A stretch of 64,000 nt of DNA from Eucommia ulmoides. Lineage: Eukaryota; Streptophyta; Magnoliopsida; Garryales; Eucommiaceae. The translations under genes and the position numbers were made by a program. Location: NCBI GenBank assembly GCA_016647705.1, contig CM028325.1:25778474-25842473 (forward strand), in the 5' to 3' direction. The stretch's first letter is position 1. Each line of letters begins with the position of its first letter. Under the pieces are notes generated by a model, which was not told the origin of the DNA, did no database searches, and saw only the letters and a list, made by a program, of their open reading frames with translations. Below, piece by piece: positions 34,655-47,036 of this stretch.

Positions 34655-35520
34655 ATTCATCGAGATTGCTCTCGGGGTATCTTTGAGTTATCACAAAAGA
34701 GTTATATCGAAAAGGTGGTTGCTAGATTTGGCATGAAAGATTGGGAATCAGGAGATACTCCTATTGCTAAGGGTGACAAGTTTAGTCTCACTCAATACCC
34801 CAAGAATGAGAAGGAAAATAAAGAGATGCAAAGGATTCCTTATGTGTCGCAGTAGGGAGTCTTATGTACGCTTAAGTATGTACGTGTCCGAATTTAGAGT
34901 TCATAGTTGGAATGTTAGGCAAATATTTAAGTAATCTTGGGATGGATCATTGGAAAGTAGCCAAATGGATTTTGAGGTATTTACAGATAACAAAAGACTG
35001 CATACTCACTTATTGAAAGACATATCGTTTGAAGATCATTGGGTATTCTAATTCCGATCTTGCGAGTTGCCAAGACACTAAGAGATCTACTTCAGGCTTT
35101 GTCTAACTGCTAGTTAAAGGTGTTATCTCCTGGAGAAATGCTAAAAATTTGCTCATGGCTCCTTCCACGATGGCAACTGAATTCATAACTTGTTATGAGG
35201 CAACAAATCGCGAAATATGGCTGCAAAATTTTGTCACTAGGCTAGTAGTAGCTAGTATTGAAAGATTAATAAAGATATATCGTGACAATAAATCTACAGT
35301 ATTATATTCTAATAACAACGGAAGCTCCACAAAGTTGAAGCGCATCAACATCAGGTTTCAAGTTGTTAAAGAGAGAATTCAGAGTAAGATAATATATATA
35401 TAACATATTGAAACGAACTTCATGATTGCAAATCTATTCACTAAAGGTTTATCACCTAAGGTGTTTTATGAGCACACTGCTTATATAGATGTGACTTTAT
35501 TTTGTGATATGCTGGTTTAG
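34655..35520 (+). pseudogene. Copia connection and RNase H remnant
   Basis: Includes a frame with KSYIEKVVARFGMKDWESGD (34690-34750), then GVISWRNAKNLLMAPSTMAT and EFITCYEATNREIWLQNFV (35130-35230), and finally HIETNFMIANLFTKGLSPKV before the right LTR. These are the normal last blocks of Copia pol. Multiple stops. Confidence 0.82.
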
Positions 35521-36072
35521 TGGGAGTTTATATTTGTTGAATGTTCTTTTGTTAGATATATATATTTGATTTTCTGCAGTATAAAGTAGATGTTTTAATT
35601 TTTGTTTACTCTGAATGAATTCTTTCTAATTGAGGTTTAAACATAGGGATAGAAAGAAAAATTGATCTCACTACGGAATAAAGAAGGACAAATTGGAAAT
35701 AGACATGTTTGAGATCACATTGCATGTGATTTCCTACTGCATATCCATACTTGATTTATGCCATTGAATATATTTGGTATGGTGACAATTGATGGAACTA
35801 GTTACGAATATGAATGTAACGAAGGTCAATTTGATCTCATATTGGTGTAGGAGATGGATCAAATTGTAACTAAGAAATGTTTTAAAGAATATAGCACTTT
35901 TGCACGCACTTAAGACTATGGAATATAACTGTTTTCAAAATTTCATATGTAGCCCAAATAAGAGATTGTTAGGAAATTAATAATTTTCTATTGTGGGCTC
36001 ATATGATTAATTAAACAGTGATAATATGGGTTATTAATTTTATAGGGGCCCAAATAAGTTATCTAATTAATG

Positions 36073-38461
36073 GGAAGAGACGGATATAAAGATGGAGGTA
36101 GTAATGTTACTCATCATTCTCAATAAAATATTATTTATTTTTAAAATATATATATATATAGATAAATATATGCATAATTTTCTCTTGGCACTTAATATTT
36201 AAAATTATGAAAAATAAATAATTTTATCCAAAATCAAACAATTATTTAAGAGGTGTTAGTCTGGTTGGCAATGAGATGTGCCTATTTTCTTGTTAACCAG
36301 GGGGCACTATAGCAAAAACTACATATTATGACAACATTTTTAAGGACAAATTGTAAATAATGTCATTTTATATTCCTATTGAGACATTCAATGATAATGT
36401 CTTTATAATATTTATTAGGGGGAGAGCACATACGAGACACGTGCATATTATATTTTTTTTTATTTAACATATTTATAATCTTTTTATATTATTTATTTGT
36501 TAAAGATTGCACTAAAAATCTATATATTGTTTTTTTTAAAGAAAAATCAATGATGAATATGGTATATAATTTTTTTTTTTTTATTTCTTATAATGTTAGA
36601 TACTGAAACTTATTTAAAGCAATTAATGAAAGTCACTTCATGTAAAAAAATGACAATGTTATAATTAGCTAAAAATTTAAAATTAAGTTGAATACAAACA
36701 TTATACTCTAGATTAAATGATAATTTATCATGTCTGCTAATTAGGGATGTAAATGTTACTTAAAAACCCGACCCGTCTCACCCTGCCCGCCCGACCTAAT
36801 GGCAGGTCAGTCATTGTGATTAGTTTTTTTTTTCTTCCACCTGAACCCGACTCATCCGAACCCTTAAACACTTTGGCTTGAATACCTATACATCTATACC
36901 CAATGCACCCGAACCTGCCTAAACCCTAAAACTTAATAATATATATTTACCAAATATCTCCCTAAAATATGGCATATTACAAAAGGATTGCATATATAAA
37001 TATAACCCTAATCACATTCAAATCTCTCCATTTCCAAATGCCAACTCTAATGCCACTTTCCTCTTCCTCTTCATCATTTTCTCTCTCTCTCAACAGAGCC
37101 ATTTTCTATCAAACCCTAATAGATGATTTCGAAATGATTTTTACGCCGATAATTCCAGTAAGAATGATTCTTGTGTGGTCTAATAGTCTCACCGTCTAAT
37201 AATTATACATTTATCAAACCTTAATAATCTCGCTGTCGATGATTCATGCGACGCTGTTATTTGTTGCCATCAATGGCTCTTGCTTCTTCTCCATCTCCAG
37301 CTTCAATCTGACGATCTGTAAGGTTTTTTATTCTTTAATATGTATTTTGATTGTTTCTCCACTTCCGACTCAGATCTACAAAATTTTAGTATTTCATTTT
37401 TTATTTTTTTTTGTTCTTGTTACCCGACAACCGACCGGCACGAATTAGATTGGGGTATGAGGCTACACGGTCAGCTTCAGTTGGGGGAGCTACCATAATT
37501 TTTCTTCGGGTCAACTGACTGAAATCCTTCAACCCCGATCTGACCGACCAATTTACATCGTTACTACTAATAATAAACATGTGCACATGATGTGATAAAA
37601 AAATGAAGGATACTTCCATAGACAAGAACTGCGATTTTGAAGCTATTTATGGCTCATGCCTTGCATATATTGTTTTTTATTTGTTATAATAAAAAAATAG
37701 AATAAAAAATAGTTGATGAAATAAATTTAGTAATAAAGTGCTAAGATTGTAATTTTCAGTAAACGTCACATTTGAAAATGTCACAATTAAGATGACATAA
37801 TAAGCCATATAATAGTAGTAGAGTCACATGAATTTCATCGCAGTTAGTTAACACTTTTGATTTATTTTATATGTTATAATTAAAAAAGAAAAGAAATGAT
37901 TGATGATAATAATCCCACCAAATGCATGAAAATACAAAAAATAAAATCTATAACTATTGGGAAAGTAGAAAAATAAAATCTATAATTATCAAAAGTATCA
38001 AATTAATATAAACTTTGTTCTAAATAGAGCAAAAAATATCATCTATTATTTTCAAGGTGTGTTCTAAAAATACTTAAAAATTCTTAAATTAAATATCCGT
38101 ATTTATGATTGTGGTTATATCTTTTTTAATTATTTTTTTATTTTATATTTCTGTTAAATGATTTGATTTTTTTTATTTTTTTTTTACCAAATGGTATTAC
38201 TTTTAAGTATGCAATACAAAAATGGACAAACTAATTTTAAAATTTTTATATGTGATTTGTAAATATACTTTGTGTATAAAATTATTGTACAAAAAACTTA
38301 TCTTTGTTGACATATATATTATTACTATAATATTTAGAAATAATAAATGCAGTTCTTTTAAAAAATAAAAAAGGGAACTTTTAAATTTACTTTTTTTTTA
38401 TGAATAAATTTATGATTTTACTTTAAAAAAAATAAAAAAAATAACTTTGATAGTTTATAGA
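36073..38461. other. AT-rich spacer, no gene seen
   Basis: 36740-36960 is a stretch rich in AACCCGACCCG and CCCGCCCGACC, like the ends of hAT-type non-autonomous elements, but no matching far end was found. A CACTA-like start (CACTATAGCAAAAACTAC) is at 36305. Short frames at 36969-37625 show no family resemblance. Confidence 0.45.
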
Positions 38462-38471
38462 TAAAAACTAA

Positions 38472-40595
38472 GGGTACATGTCACTTACCTCCTATGTTTG
38501 TTTGTATTAAACCAGATACCTTCCATGTCATTTTATAAATATCAGTCACCCCCCTTATCTTTTTGGTCAAACACTACTTACCTCCCTTATTGATTAAAAA
38601 ATAATATTTTTTTTTAATTGTACTAACAATTTTATCCATATTCATTTAAAAATAACTAAAGGGTTATTTGAATATATGGCTAAACCTAAAGGGTTAATGT
38701 TGTATTTTTTTTAATTATTTTTTCTTTGGTCATTTTTTTCACCAACTTGCAACAATGGTGAGAATGGGGAAGAAGAAGATATAGGCCGTGTAATGAACTT
38801 CTACAGGATTCATGGCTTCAAGCTGAAGACATCATCAAAGAGCAAGTCAAGCTTCTCTACAAACACTTAAAGTAGGACAATTTGTATGGATTGGGTTTTT
38901 TAGAGTCTTACTCTATCTAGAAAACTCTCTCTCATCTCATACTCAGCCTCTCACGTTGCTCTCGCTTCCTCTCCGATCTTACGCCGACGATTGCCCTGTC
39001 TGCGGAAATCGCCGTTGACATCGTCGTCACTCATCGTCGGTGTTCTCTCGGATCAGAGATATTACGCTCATCAATCTCGCTCTTGAGTATCTCAAATTCG
39101 CGAACTCATCTTAGATTCTTTCTAGATCTGAGAAATCGTTCACCTCTCACTCATCACTTGTTCCAGATCTGTGCATCGTTCTTCTTGTCTAGACTTACAA
39201 ATTTCTTCGATGTTCTGGGCAACTTCATCCATGGACGGCCATTTGTCTGGGTGTTGAGAGTTGCAATGAATCACGAGATGGAAGAGCTGAACCATTTGTT
39301 CTTCATTGTTCTGGTGTTTAATAAACTGGGGATCAAACACGTCAATCGCCTATTTTTATTCAACTACCGACACCACCCATTTGGGCAAATCCACACCGCC
39401 TTCTCCGAGAGCGCCAATCGGGTATCTTCTGGTCAGAAGCTCCAGTAGCATCACTTTGAAGCTGTAAACGTTGGCCTTATGGTAGAAATTGGAGGCTGCG
39501 GAGGATGCCAGAGCCAATTTCCATCCGCATTTCCCACGTCATATTTCGGCGATCACAGCCCCTGGTTCCTGTAGAGAATCAAAGAATTAGGGGGAAAAAA
39601 AATAGAGTAAACCCAGGTAATTAGAAGAAAAAAATAGAGGATGAAGAAGACTTACCACGCAAAAGTGAAGCTAAGCTTCTCATGGACATTGACTGATAAA
39701 CAAGAAGCTTATCTTCTCTGCCATAGTAGTAAGCTTTAAGCGACATCAAATTCTTATGAGCTAACGTCCCATTTTTTCGATTCTCTCCCTAAACTCTCTA
39801 TCTATAACACAAACATTTCTTAGCCTCTTCACCACCACTTCGCCGCCACTCTCCAAATATGCATTGTAAGTAGTCCCCATTGTTCCCTTCCCCAATACCT
39901 CCGCTAAAGCTCTCAACAACTCCTCCAGGCTAAAAACCTCCACTGAATCGCCGAAAAACACCAAGCCATAATTTTTGGTTCTTTTAATCACACCCCTTGT
40001 TCTCTCTATTGATTTAACTAGACCCAAATTTCTTTTTTTTGATCGGAGATTTTCTCTCACCATGATCGCTTCGTGTGATCGATATTTGGTTTCTGGGTGC
40101 TTCACCGGCGAGGGTGGTATCGGTGACATCTCCACTTGTTGGAGAGTTTTTCTATTATTGTATTTCTTTCAGAAAATAAATGAGACTAGTAGGAAAAAAT
40201 ATGAACCCAGCAATTGAGCCTATAACGATTTCGACAATTGTTCCGCCGGAGAGATTGTTCGCTTTATTTGGAGTCCTTGGACATGAAGGGAGAGGCTATG
40301 GCCGGCCATTGTTCTCCTCTGAGAGAGGATGAAAGGATCTGAAGAAAAGAGAGATGGGAAAAAAGAAAAAATACATTTTGACCCCTAACGGTAAAAAATA
40401 TAATTTAAAAAAAATAAGAGGGTGTTAATGAATTTTTATAAAAATAAAAATTCATTTTTTTCAAAATAATATAAGGGCATTTATGTCTTTTCATACCAAA
40501 AAAATGGATCAAAGAAGGAGACTGATTTTTGCAAAAAGACAAGAGAAGTATCTAGTATAGTGTAAAAGGATAAGAGAGGTAAATGACATGAACCC
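38472..40595. mobile_element. Pack-MULE carrying receptor-kinase fragments
   Basis: The ends GGGTACATGTCACTTACCTC and GAGGTAAATGACATGAACCC are terminal inverted repeats. A perfect 10-bp duplication TAAAAACTAA flanks them (38462-38471 and 40596-40605), as expected for Mutator-like insertion. The element holds no transposase, but most of its centre is a host receptor-like kinase gene fragment on the minus strand, which makes it a Pack-MULE. Confidence 0.85.
39140..40135 (-). pseudogene. LRR receptor-like kinase fragment (RKL1/RLK902-like), captured
   Basis: Read leftwards. 40135-39761 encodes a juxtamembrane segment, then LVFFGDSVEVFSLEELLRAL, AEVLGKGTMGTTYNAYLESG and VVVKRLRNV, the start of the kinase domain with the glycine loop GKGTMG and the ATP-binding Lys. 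After ERIEKMG a one-base deletion shifts the frame, then TLAHKNLMSLKAYYYGREDK and LLVYQSMSMRSLASLLRG follow, ending at a GTAAGT donor near 39655. An intron leads to about 39575. The next exon gives [20 protein letters not shown] and [16 protein letters not shown], then a stop, then VFDPQFIKHQNNEEQMVQLF and PDKWPSMDEVAQNIEEICKS. The ectodomain, transmembrane segment and the catalytic loop region (HRD, DFG) are absent. The family match is by pattern memory. Confidence 0.82.
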
Positions 40596-40703
40596 TAAAA
40601 ACTAATAGCCACACAAATATCTATATAATAAATCACCTCATTTACATTCACAACCGTTAGATGTCTCAAGATATTCATAGCCATTGGATTACTTTTATAT
40701 ACA

Positions 40704-40732
40704 ACATCTACATACATACATACATACATATA

Positions 40733-40784
<52 letters not shown>

Positions 40785-40790
40785 CAAATA
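40704..40790. repeat. (CATA)n and (TA)n compound microsatellite
   Basis: Runs of CATA units followed by TATATATA. The Tyr/Ile/Thr/His open frames across it are repeat translation. Confidence 0.92.
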
Positions 40791-40892
40791 TCATATATAT
40801 TATACAAATACAAGTGAGACTTCTAATCAACCGTATCAACAGTGGCTACATTTACTTATTAGCTTACTTTTGAGAGTTTCAAGATCATAGCT

Positions 40893-41040
40893 TCCCTTCC
40901 CCTGCGTTAATCTCTTCTCCGCCGAATTTGTGTCGCCTCCAATCCCCTGCGTTAATCTTCTTCTCCGCCGAATTTGTGTCGCCTCCAATCCATGCGTTAA
41001 TCTTTTTCTCCGCCGAATTTGTGTCGCCTCCATAATCGTA
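40893..41040. repeat. Minisatellite, about 3 copies of a 47-bp unit
   Basis: Three tandem units of CTGCGTTAATCTTCTTCTCC, then GCCGAATTTGTGTCGCCTCC. A partly related unit (TCCTCCGAATTCGTTGCCTC) follows at 41135. GC-richer than the flanks. Confidence 0.85.
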
Positions 41041-41364
41041 GACTACCTTTTGAGACTTACCATCACCATAGCTGGCTCTGCTTACCGTCCTTCTTCGTTG
41101 CCTCCAATCCTCCACTGGTTCTTCTTCTTCTCCTCCGAATTCGTTGCCTCCATAATCTCCTCCCCCACTGTTTTGGGTTCCTTGCCATTATCTCCCACAT
41201 TAATCGTGCCCTAATCTCTGCCTATCAGTCGAAGCCCTAATGGAATCCCTCCATCTTGCATCTATAAGAGCCTCGCAACAACAATCGTTCATCGCAACAC
41301 TAATTTGGTTCCTCGCAGACGATCGTTCCTCTCAACAACAATCGTTCCTCGCAAGGTTAGTTCA

Positions 41365-44300
41365 CTGTTTCAGATTTGGAATTTCTGTTTTGTTTTTTTG
41401 TTTACTGTTTCTGTTTTGTTTAGGAATTTTTGCTCTCATTGTGTACTATTTTCGTCGTTGTTCATCCAATTTACTAGGCGAGTTTCAGGGGTTCCAAGAT
41501 AGAAATTGGGTTTTGATTTGTTCTTGGTTTGTTCCTGTTTTTTGCTTATTGGTTTCTACACTTTTACTTTCAATTTGTAGCATGTTGAATTCGACTAATT
41601 TACTTATTTTGTGGTTTAAATTGAAAATACAAATATTGAACATGAATAGATTTGGAATTTCTGTTTTGATTTTTTGTTTACTGTTTTTGTTCCCATTTCT
41701 GTTTTTTGCTCTCAGCTTTGGAAATTTTTTCTCTCATTGTGTACTGTTTCGGTTCATATTCCTGTTTTCTATTTCTGTTTCCATTTCTGTTTCTGTTTAT
41801 GTTTATGATAATTTGATAAAATGACCAAATTTACTAATTGCTCTCATTGTGTACTGTTTCGGTTCCTGTTCTTGTTTTCTGTTTTCCGTTTTTGTTTTTG
41901 TTTATGTTTATGATAATTTGATAAAATAACCAAATTTATGTTTCTGTTTATGTTTACTAATTTACTAATTGCCCTCATTGTGTACTGTTTTCGTCGTTAT
42001 TCATCCAATTTACTAGACGAGTTTCAGGGGTTTCAAGATAAAAATTGGGTTTTGATTTGTTCTTAGTTTGTTCCTGTTTTTTGATTATTGGTTTCTGCAC
42101 TTTTACTTTCAATTTGTAGCATGTTGAATTCGACTAATTTACTTATTTTGTGGTTTGAATTGCAAATGCAAATATTGAATAGGAATAGATTTAGAATTTC
42201 TGTTTTGTTTTCTTGTTTATTGTTTCTGTTTCCATTTCTGTTTTTTGCTCTCAGCTTTAGGAATTTTTGCTCTCATTGTGTACTGCTTCATTTCCTGTTC
42301 CTGTTTTCTGTTTCTGTTTCCGTTTATGTTTCTGATAATTTGATAAAATGACCAATGCATTTGATAATTTGATAAAATGACCAATGTATTTCTGTTTCTG
42401 TTTCTGTTTCTATTTGCCGTTTTTGTTTCTGTTTTGTTTCTGTGTTTTTGGTTCGTATTAAGTTAGATTCAACGGAAAACATAATAGACACAAAAACTGT
42501 CATACACAAAACCAATGTGTTTCTGTTTCTGTTTCCGTTTCTGTTTCTATTTTGTTTCTGCGTTTTTGGTTTGTATTAAGTTAGATTCAACGGAAAACAT
42601 AATAGACACAAAACATGTCATACACAAAACCAATGTGATTCTGTTTTCGTTTCTGTTTCTGTTTATCGTTTCTGTTTCTGTTTTTTTTTTTGTTCGTATT
42701 TAGTTAGATTCAACGGAAAACATAATAGACTCTTTTTTTAAGTTAAATTTTTGGGTCATTGAAAAAAAAAAAAACTTTTCAAAACCTGTCATATATAAAA
42801 TGACCAATGTGTTTCTGTTTCTATTTCCGTTTCTGTTTCTGTTTGTCGTTTCTGTTTCTGTTTTGTTTCTGTGTTTTTGGTTTGTATTCAGTTAGATTCA
42901 ACGGAAAACATAATAGACCCTTTTTTTAAGTGATTGGATTAACTTTGTCTACACGATAATAGGCAATATTTGAGAATTGTGTGTGTATTTCTTTTGCAAA
43001 AATTGTACTGTTATTATTTGGTTCCTCGCTTCAGACGATCGTTCCTCGCAAGGTTAGTTCACTGTTTCATATTTGGAATTTCTGTTTTGTTTTTTTTGTT
43101 TACTGTTTCTGTTCCCATTTCTGTTTTTTTGCTCTCATTGCTTTAGGAATTTTTGCTCTCATTGTGATTGGGTGATTGAGTTAACTTTGTCTGAGTGATT
43201 GGGTGATTGGGTTTGAGTGATTGGGTTTAAGTGTAGCATTTTGTTCCTGTTTCTGTTCTGTTCTATTCTCTGTTTCTGTTTCCCGTTTCTGTTTCTGTTT
43301 CTGTTTCTGTTCCTGCTGTTTCTATTTCGTTCCCTGTTTCGGTTCCTGTTCCTATTTTCTGTTTCTGTTTTCGATTTTGTTTTTGTTTATGTTTATGATA
43401 ATTTGATAAAATGACCAATGTGTTTGATAATTTGATAAAATGACCAATGTATTTCTGTTTCTGTTTCCGTTTCTGTTTCTGTTTCTGTTTCTGTTTGCCG
43501 TTTCTGTTTCTGTGTTTTTGGTTCGTATTAAGTTAGGTTCAACGGAAAACATAATAGATACAAAACCTGTCATACACAAGACCAATGCGTTTCTGTTTCT
43601 GTTTCCGTTTTTGTATCTGTTTCTGTTTGCCATTTCTGTTTTTGTTTCCGTTTCTATTTCTGTTTCTATTTTCCTTTTCTGTTTGTGTTTTGTTTCTGGG
43701 TTTTTGGTTCGTATTAAGTTAGATTCAATGGAAAACATAATAGATAGAAAACCTGTCATACACAAAACCAATGCATTTCTGTTTCTGTTTCCGTTTGCCG
43801 TTTCTGTTTCTATTTTTTAGTTCGTATTCAGTTAGATTCAACGGAAAATATAATAGACCCCTTTTTTTAAGTTAAATTTTTGGGTCATTGGGAAAAAAAA
43901 AAAGAAAAAACTTTTCAAAATCTGTCATACATAAAATGACCAATGTGTTTCTGTTTCTGTTTCCGTTTCTATTTATCGTTTTTGTTTCTGTTTTGTTTCT
44001 GTGTTTTAGGTTCGTATTAAGTTAGATTTAACGGAAAACATAATAGACACAAAACCTGTCATACACAAAACTAATGTGTTTCTGTTTCTGTTTCCATTTC
44101 TGTTTACTGTTTCTGTTTTGTTTCTGTGTTTTTTATTCGTATTCAGTTAGATTCAATGAAAACATAATAGACCCCTTTATTTAAGTTAAATTTTTGGGTC
44201 ATTGTAAAAAAAAAAAACTTTACAAAACCTATCATACACAAAACCCTTTCCGTTTTTATTTTCTTTTTCAGATAAATAATTTTTTTTTTCATAAAGTTTT

Positions 44301-44754
44301 TTCAAAGGTGTTTCAAATAACACAATTAAATTTTTAAGAATTTTTGAAGTGCAACCTTATAAAATAAAAGTTCTCTATTTCTGAATTCCCTATTTCTGTT
44401 TTTGTTTCTGTTTCTGTTTTTGTTTCTTTACCTGTAGCAGAACTTGGATTTCGTCTCCCTATCACCTCCGTCAAGGGCTTCACTTGTGTCTCATTTTGGC
44501 CTCTCCACTTCAGGTAAATTTCTATTTGGTTCCTCATTTTGGTTGTGAATGATGTTTCCGTTTCTGTTTTGTTTCTGTTTCTGTTTATGATAATTTGATA
44601 AAATGACCAATGTGTTTGATAATTTGATAAAATTACCAATATGTTTCTGTTTCTGTTTCTGTTTCTGTTTTGTTTCTGTGTTTCTGTTTGCCGTTTCTGT
44701 TTCTGTTTGCTTTTTTTTTTTTTGTTTCCGTTTCTGTTTGCTGCTAAAAAAAAA

Positions 44755-44808
<54 letters not shown>

Positions 44809-45840
44809 GCATTTGTTTTGTAATCCTGTTTCTATCTCTGTTTTTGTTCCTTATTTTTGTTTCCTTTTTTGTTTCCGTTTCTGTTTCTATTCCCTGTTTC
44901 TGTTTCTGTTTCTGCTTTAATTTTAGGTATATATGTGTAGTATTTTGTTCCTGTTTCTGTTCTGTTAGATGTTTCTGTTCTGTTCTCTGTTTCTATTCCT
45001 GCAGTTTTTGTTTTGTTCCCTGTTTCGGTTCCTGTTCCCGTTCCTTGTTTCTGTTTCCGTTTCTGTTTCCATTCTTGTTTTTACTGTGTATTTATATATT
45101 GTGTTGAGGATGGAATTGGTTCCCAGATTTCTGTTTTCGTTCCTGTTTCTGTTTCTGTTCCTGCTTCAATTTTATATATATATGTGTGGCATTTTGTTCC
45201 TGTTTCTGTTCTGTTTTCTGTTTCTGTTTCTGTTCCTGCTGTTTCTGTTCCGTTCCCTATTTCTGTTTCTGTTCTCTGTTAGAGAAATATACATGTTTCC
45301 GTTTCCGTTTTTGTTTCCGTTCCTGTTCATAAATTTTACTTTGCTGCCTAATTTTAAAAAATTTCATATTGACACATGTAACTATTAATTTGGGTTTGGT
45401 AGAATAACATGGATTTGGAAAGAACAGATTGTGGTCAGTAGATAATGATCATTCACCTCTACCTCTTGCTAATAACCATTTCTTTGTTTTACAGGCAACG
45501 ACAAAACTCCTCAAGCAGTGTCGGGTGGTGTATTCGTCTGCTTTCCACAGGTTTGCTGCTAAAAAAAAAAAAAGTTTTTTTTTTTTTAATTTGCATTTGT
45601 TCTGTAATCCTGTTTCTATTTCTGTTCCTGTTCCCAGATTTCGGTTTCCATTCCTGTTTTCATTCCCTGTTTATGTTGCGTTTGTGTATATTGGTTCCTT
45701 GATTTCTGTTTCTGTTCCTGTTTCCGTTCTGTTCCCTGTTTCTATTTCTGTTCTTATTCCCTGTTTCTGTTTTCGAATCTGTTTCCATTTCTGTTTCCAT
45801 TCCCTGTTTATGTTAAATTTGTTGTGCCTTATGTTATTTA
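41365..45840 (+). repeat. Large degenerate TTTCTG array with higher-order units
   Basis: About 4.4 kb dominated on the plus strand by TTTCTG, TTTCCG, TTCCTG and TTTTTG steps. Higher-order structure is visible. A segment of about 250 bp at 41440-41670 recurs at 41976-42210 (TCATCCAATTTACTA, TTGAATTCGACTAATTTAC). A unit of about 130-190 bp containing TTCAACGGAAAACATAATAG and CAAAACCTGTCATACACAAA recurs at about 42470, 42590, 42715, 42900, 43540, 43725, 43840, 44030 and 44150. A run of more than 40 T is at 44761-44803. All reading frames here are F/L/V/S-rich repeat translation. Confidence 0.85.
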
Positions 45841-45861
45841 TATCCTTCAATCTCAGGCAAT

Positions 45862-46500
45862 ATGGTACGACCCGCTATTGTATTGAGAACGAGTACTTGG
45901 CTAAAGTTGTGTAAGGAAAAACATTTCTTTTATGAGAAGCTTTATTTACAAAGTTGTCCCGTTAGAGAATATGGGATGAATAAAATTTTAAGTGCTAGAA
46001 TTTTGCAGAATTGTAGGTACAAAATGAGTGAGAGAGATATAATGAACCAAATTGTTGATGGTTTACCATCAAATTGGGATGTGGCAACAAAGAACATATT
46101 TGAAAATCATCGGCCTCTTACTGCCTTTGAATTTGTTCATTTTTTAAAAGAGGCCGAACGAGATGTACATCAATTATGGAGAGAATTTGAAAGAGAAAAA
46201 ATGAATGAAAAAGAGAGTGTTAGAATGCATGTACTTAGAAAAGAGCGCCTGTACTACCACCTAAGACGTAAGGGTTTTCAACCAAACTGGGCAGTGTTGG
46301 TGTATGTAATAGTGCGTACTCTACCGAAATCTTGGCCTAGAGTTAAAATTAATAGAGCCTTAAAGAAATAACTCCTAGACCTAATAGCATTAAGAACTTT
46401 GTTAGAGAGCATCGAGGACGACCAGATTGGCTTAAAGGCACTGGAGGAATACGAGGTTCAGCTACAAATTGGCAGCCAAAGTAATGAAGTTGTGCCGTAA
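45862..46500 (+). pseudogene. gag-like fragment next to and partly inside Helitron 2
   Basis: The open frame 45862-46371 holds NKILSARILQNCRYKMSERD, IMNQIVDGLPSNWDVATKNI and KEAERDVHQLWREFEREKMN. The spacing resembles the core of retrotransposon gag (a YKMSExD.MNQI...LP..W signature). Further on, GFQPNWAVLVYVIVRTLPKS and WPR look like a decayed zinc knuckle in which Cys codons have mutated (PKSWPR from a KxCPR type). After a frame change at 46371 the likely continuation is TPRPNSIKNFVREHRGRPDW, then GTGGIRGSATNWQPK and stop (to about 46483). Its last 15 or so codons are also found at the end of Helitron 1. What family it belongs to is uncertain. Confidence 0.5.
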
Positions 46501-46925
46501 ACTGTTTTTTAAAGTATAAATAATTTTTAATGTAATTTGTATTCATGATATACATTTTGTATATTTTATGTCTAATATATTTTTTTCTTTTTTTTTTTTT
46601 CTTTTGTAGGGTTACCACGTCAAGTCTGTTTCTTCTCTTCGGTTGTTGAAGATATATTTTGAATGTATTTTGTATTCATGATATACATTTTGCATTTTGT
46701 AATGTTATTGATTGTTTTACTTTGTTATATTCAACAAAAGTTGTCTTAATGCGATGGATTTAATATTATATATGCTTCTGTCTTTATTGTTCTCTTGCTT
46801 TTGTTAATCGTTAATCAATATGTCAATCTTACAATTTATTTTTTAAGCTCATAATATAATTTTATTTTATCATTTATTTTGCATTGAATTTTTATTTTTA
46901 TTTTTTCAAGGAATTTTTTTTGGCA

Positions 46926-47036
46926 ATGGATGACAAGTCAAATGAAAATTCTACTTCAAATAATAGAGGGAAAAAAAAAGTGTGCTTTACCTCAAATGTT
47001 GTGAAAAGTGAAAAAGGGAACATCAGTAGCAATGTG
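46926..47036 (+). pseudogene. Helitron 2 first coding exon
   Basis: ATG at 46926 gives MDDKSNENSTSNNRGKKKVC and FTSNVVKSEKGN, ending at a GTATGC donor at 47037. It has 37 codons and the same phase as the Helitron 1 exon. The intron runs to the TAG acceptor at 47457. Confidence 0.65.

Larger units (their letters stand above)
29789..36072 (+). mobile_element. Copia LTR retrotransposon, decayed
   Basis: The left LTR 29789-30230 starts TGTTAGGAAATT and ends ATTCA. A methionine-tRNA type primer binding site TGGTATCAGAG lies at 30238-30248. The right LTR begins at 35967 with the same TGTTAGGAAATTAATAATTT but only about 106 bp remain. Between them are degraded gag, integrase, reverse transcriptase and RNase H in Copia order (integrase before reverse transcriptase). 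A Mutator-like element is nested at 30438-32250. Confidence 0.9.

Noticed and set aside
36305-37830. Possible CACTA transposon (CACTATAGCAAAAACTAC start; a TAGTAG-type sequence near 37820)
   Set aside because: No convincing matching terminus and no 3-bp target duplication; 53685 has another CACTA-like end but the flanks do not match either.
39083-39448. 121-codon plus-strand frame inside the Pack-MULE
   Set aside because: It is the antisense shadow of the receptor-kinase C-terminal fragment on the minus strand.
40595-40890. Tyr/Ile/His-rich open frames
   Set aside because: They are translations of CATA and TA microsatellites.
41240-45388. Many hydrophobic F/L/V-rich open frames that look like membrane proteins
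   Set aside because: They are translations of the TTTCTG array; alternative frames are equally open and no start context or family is present.
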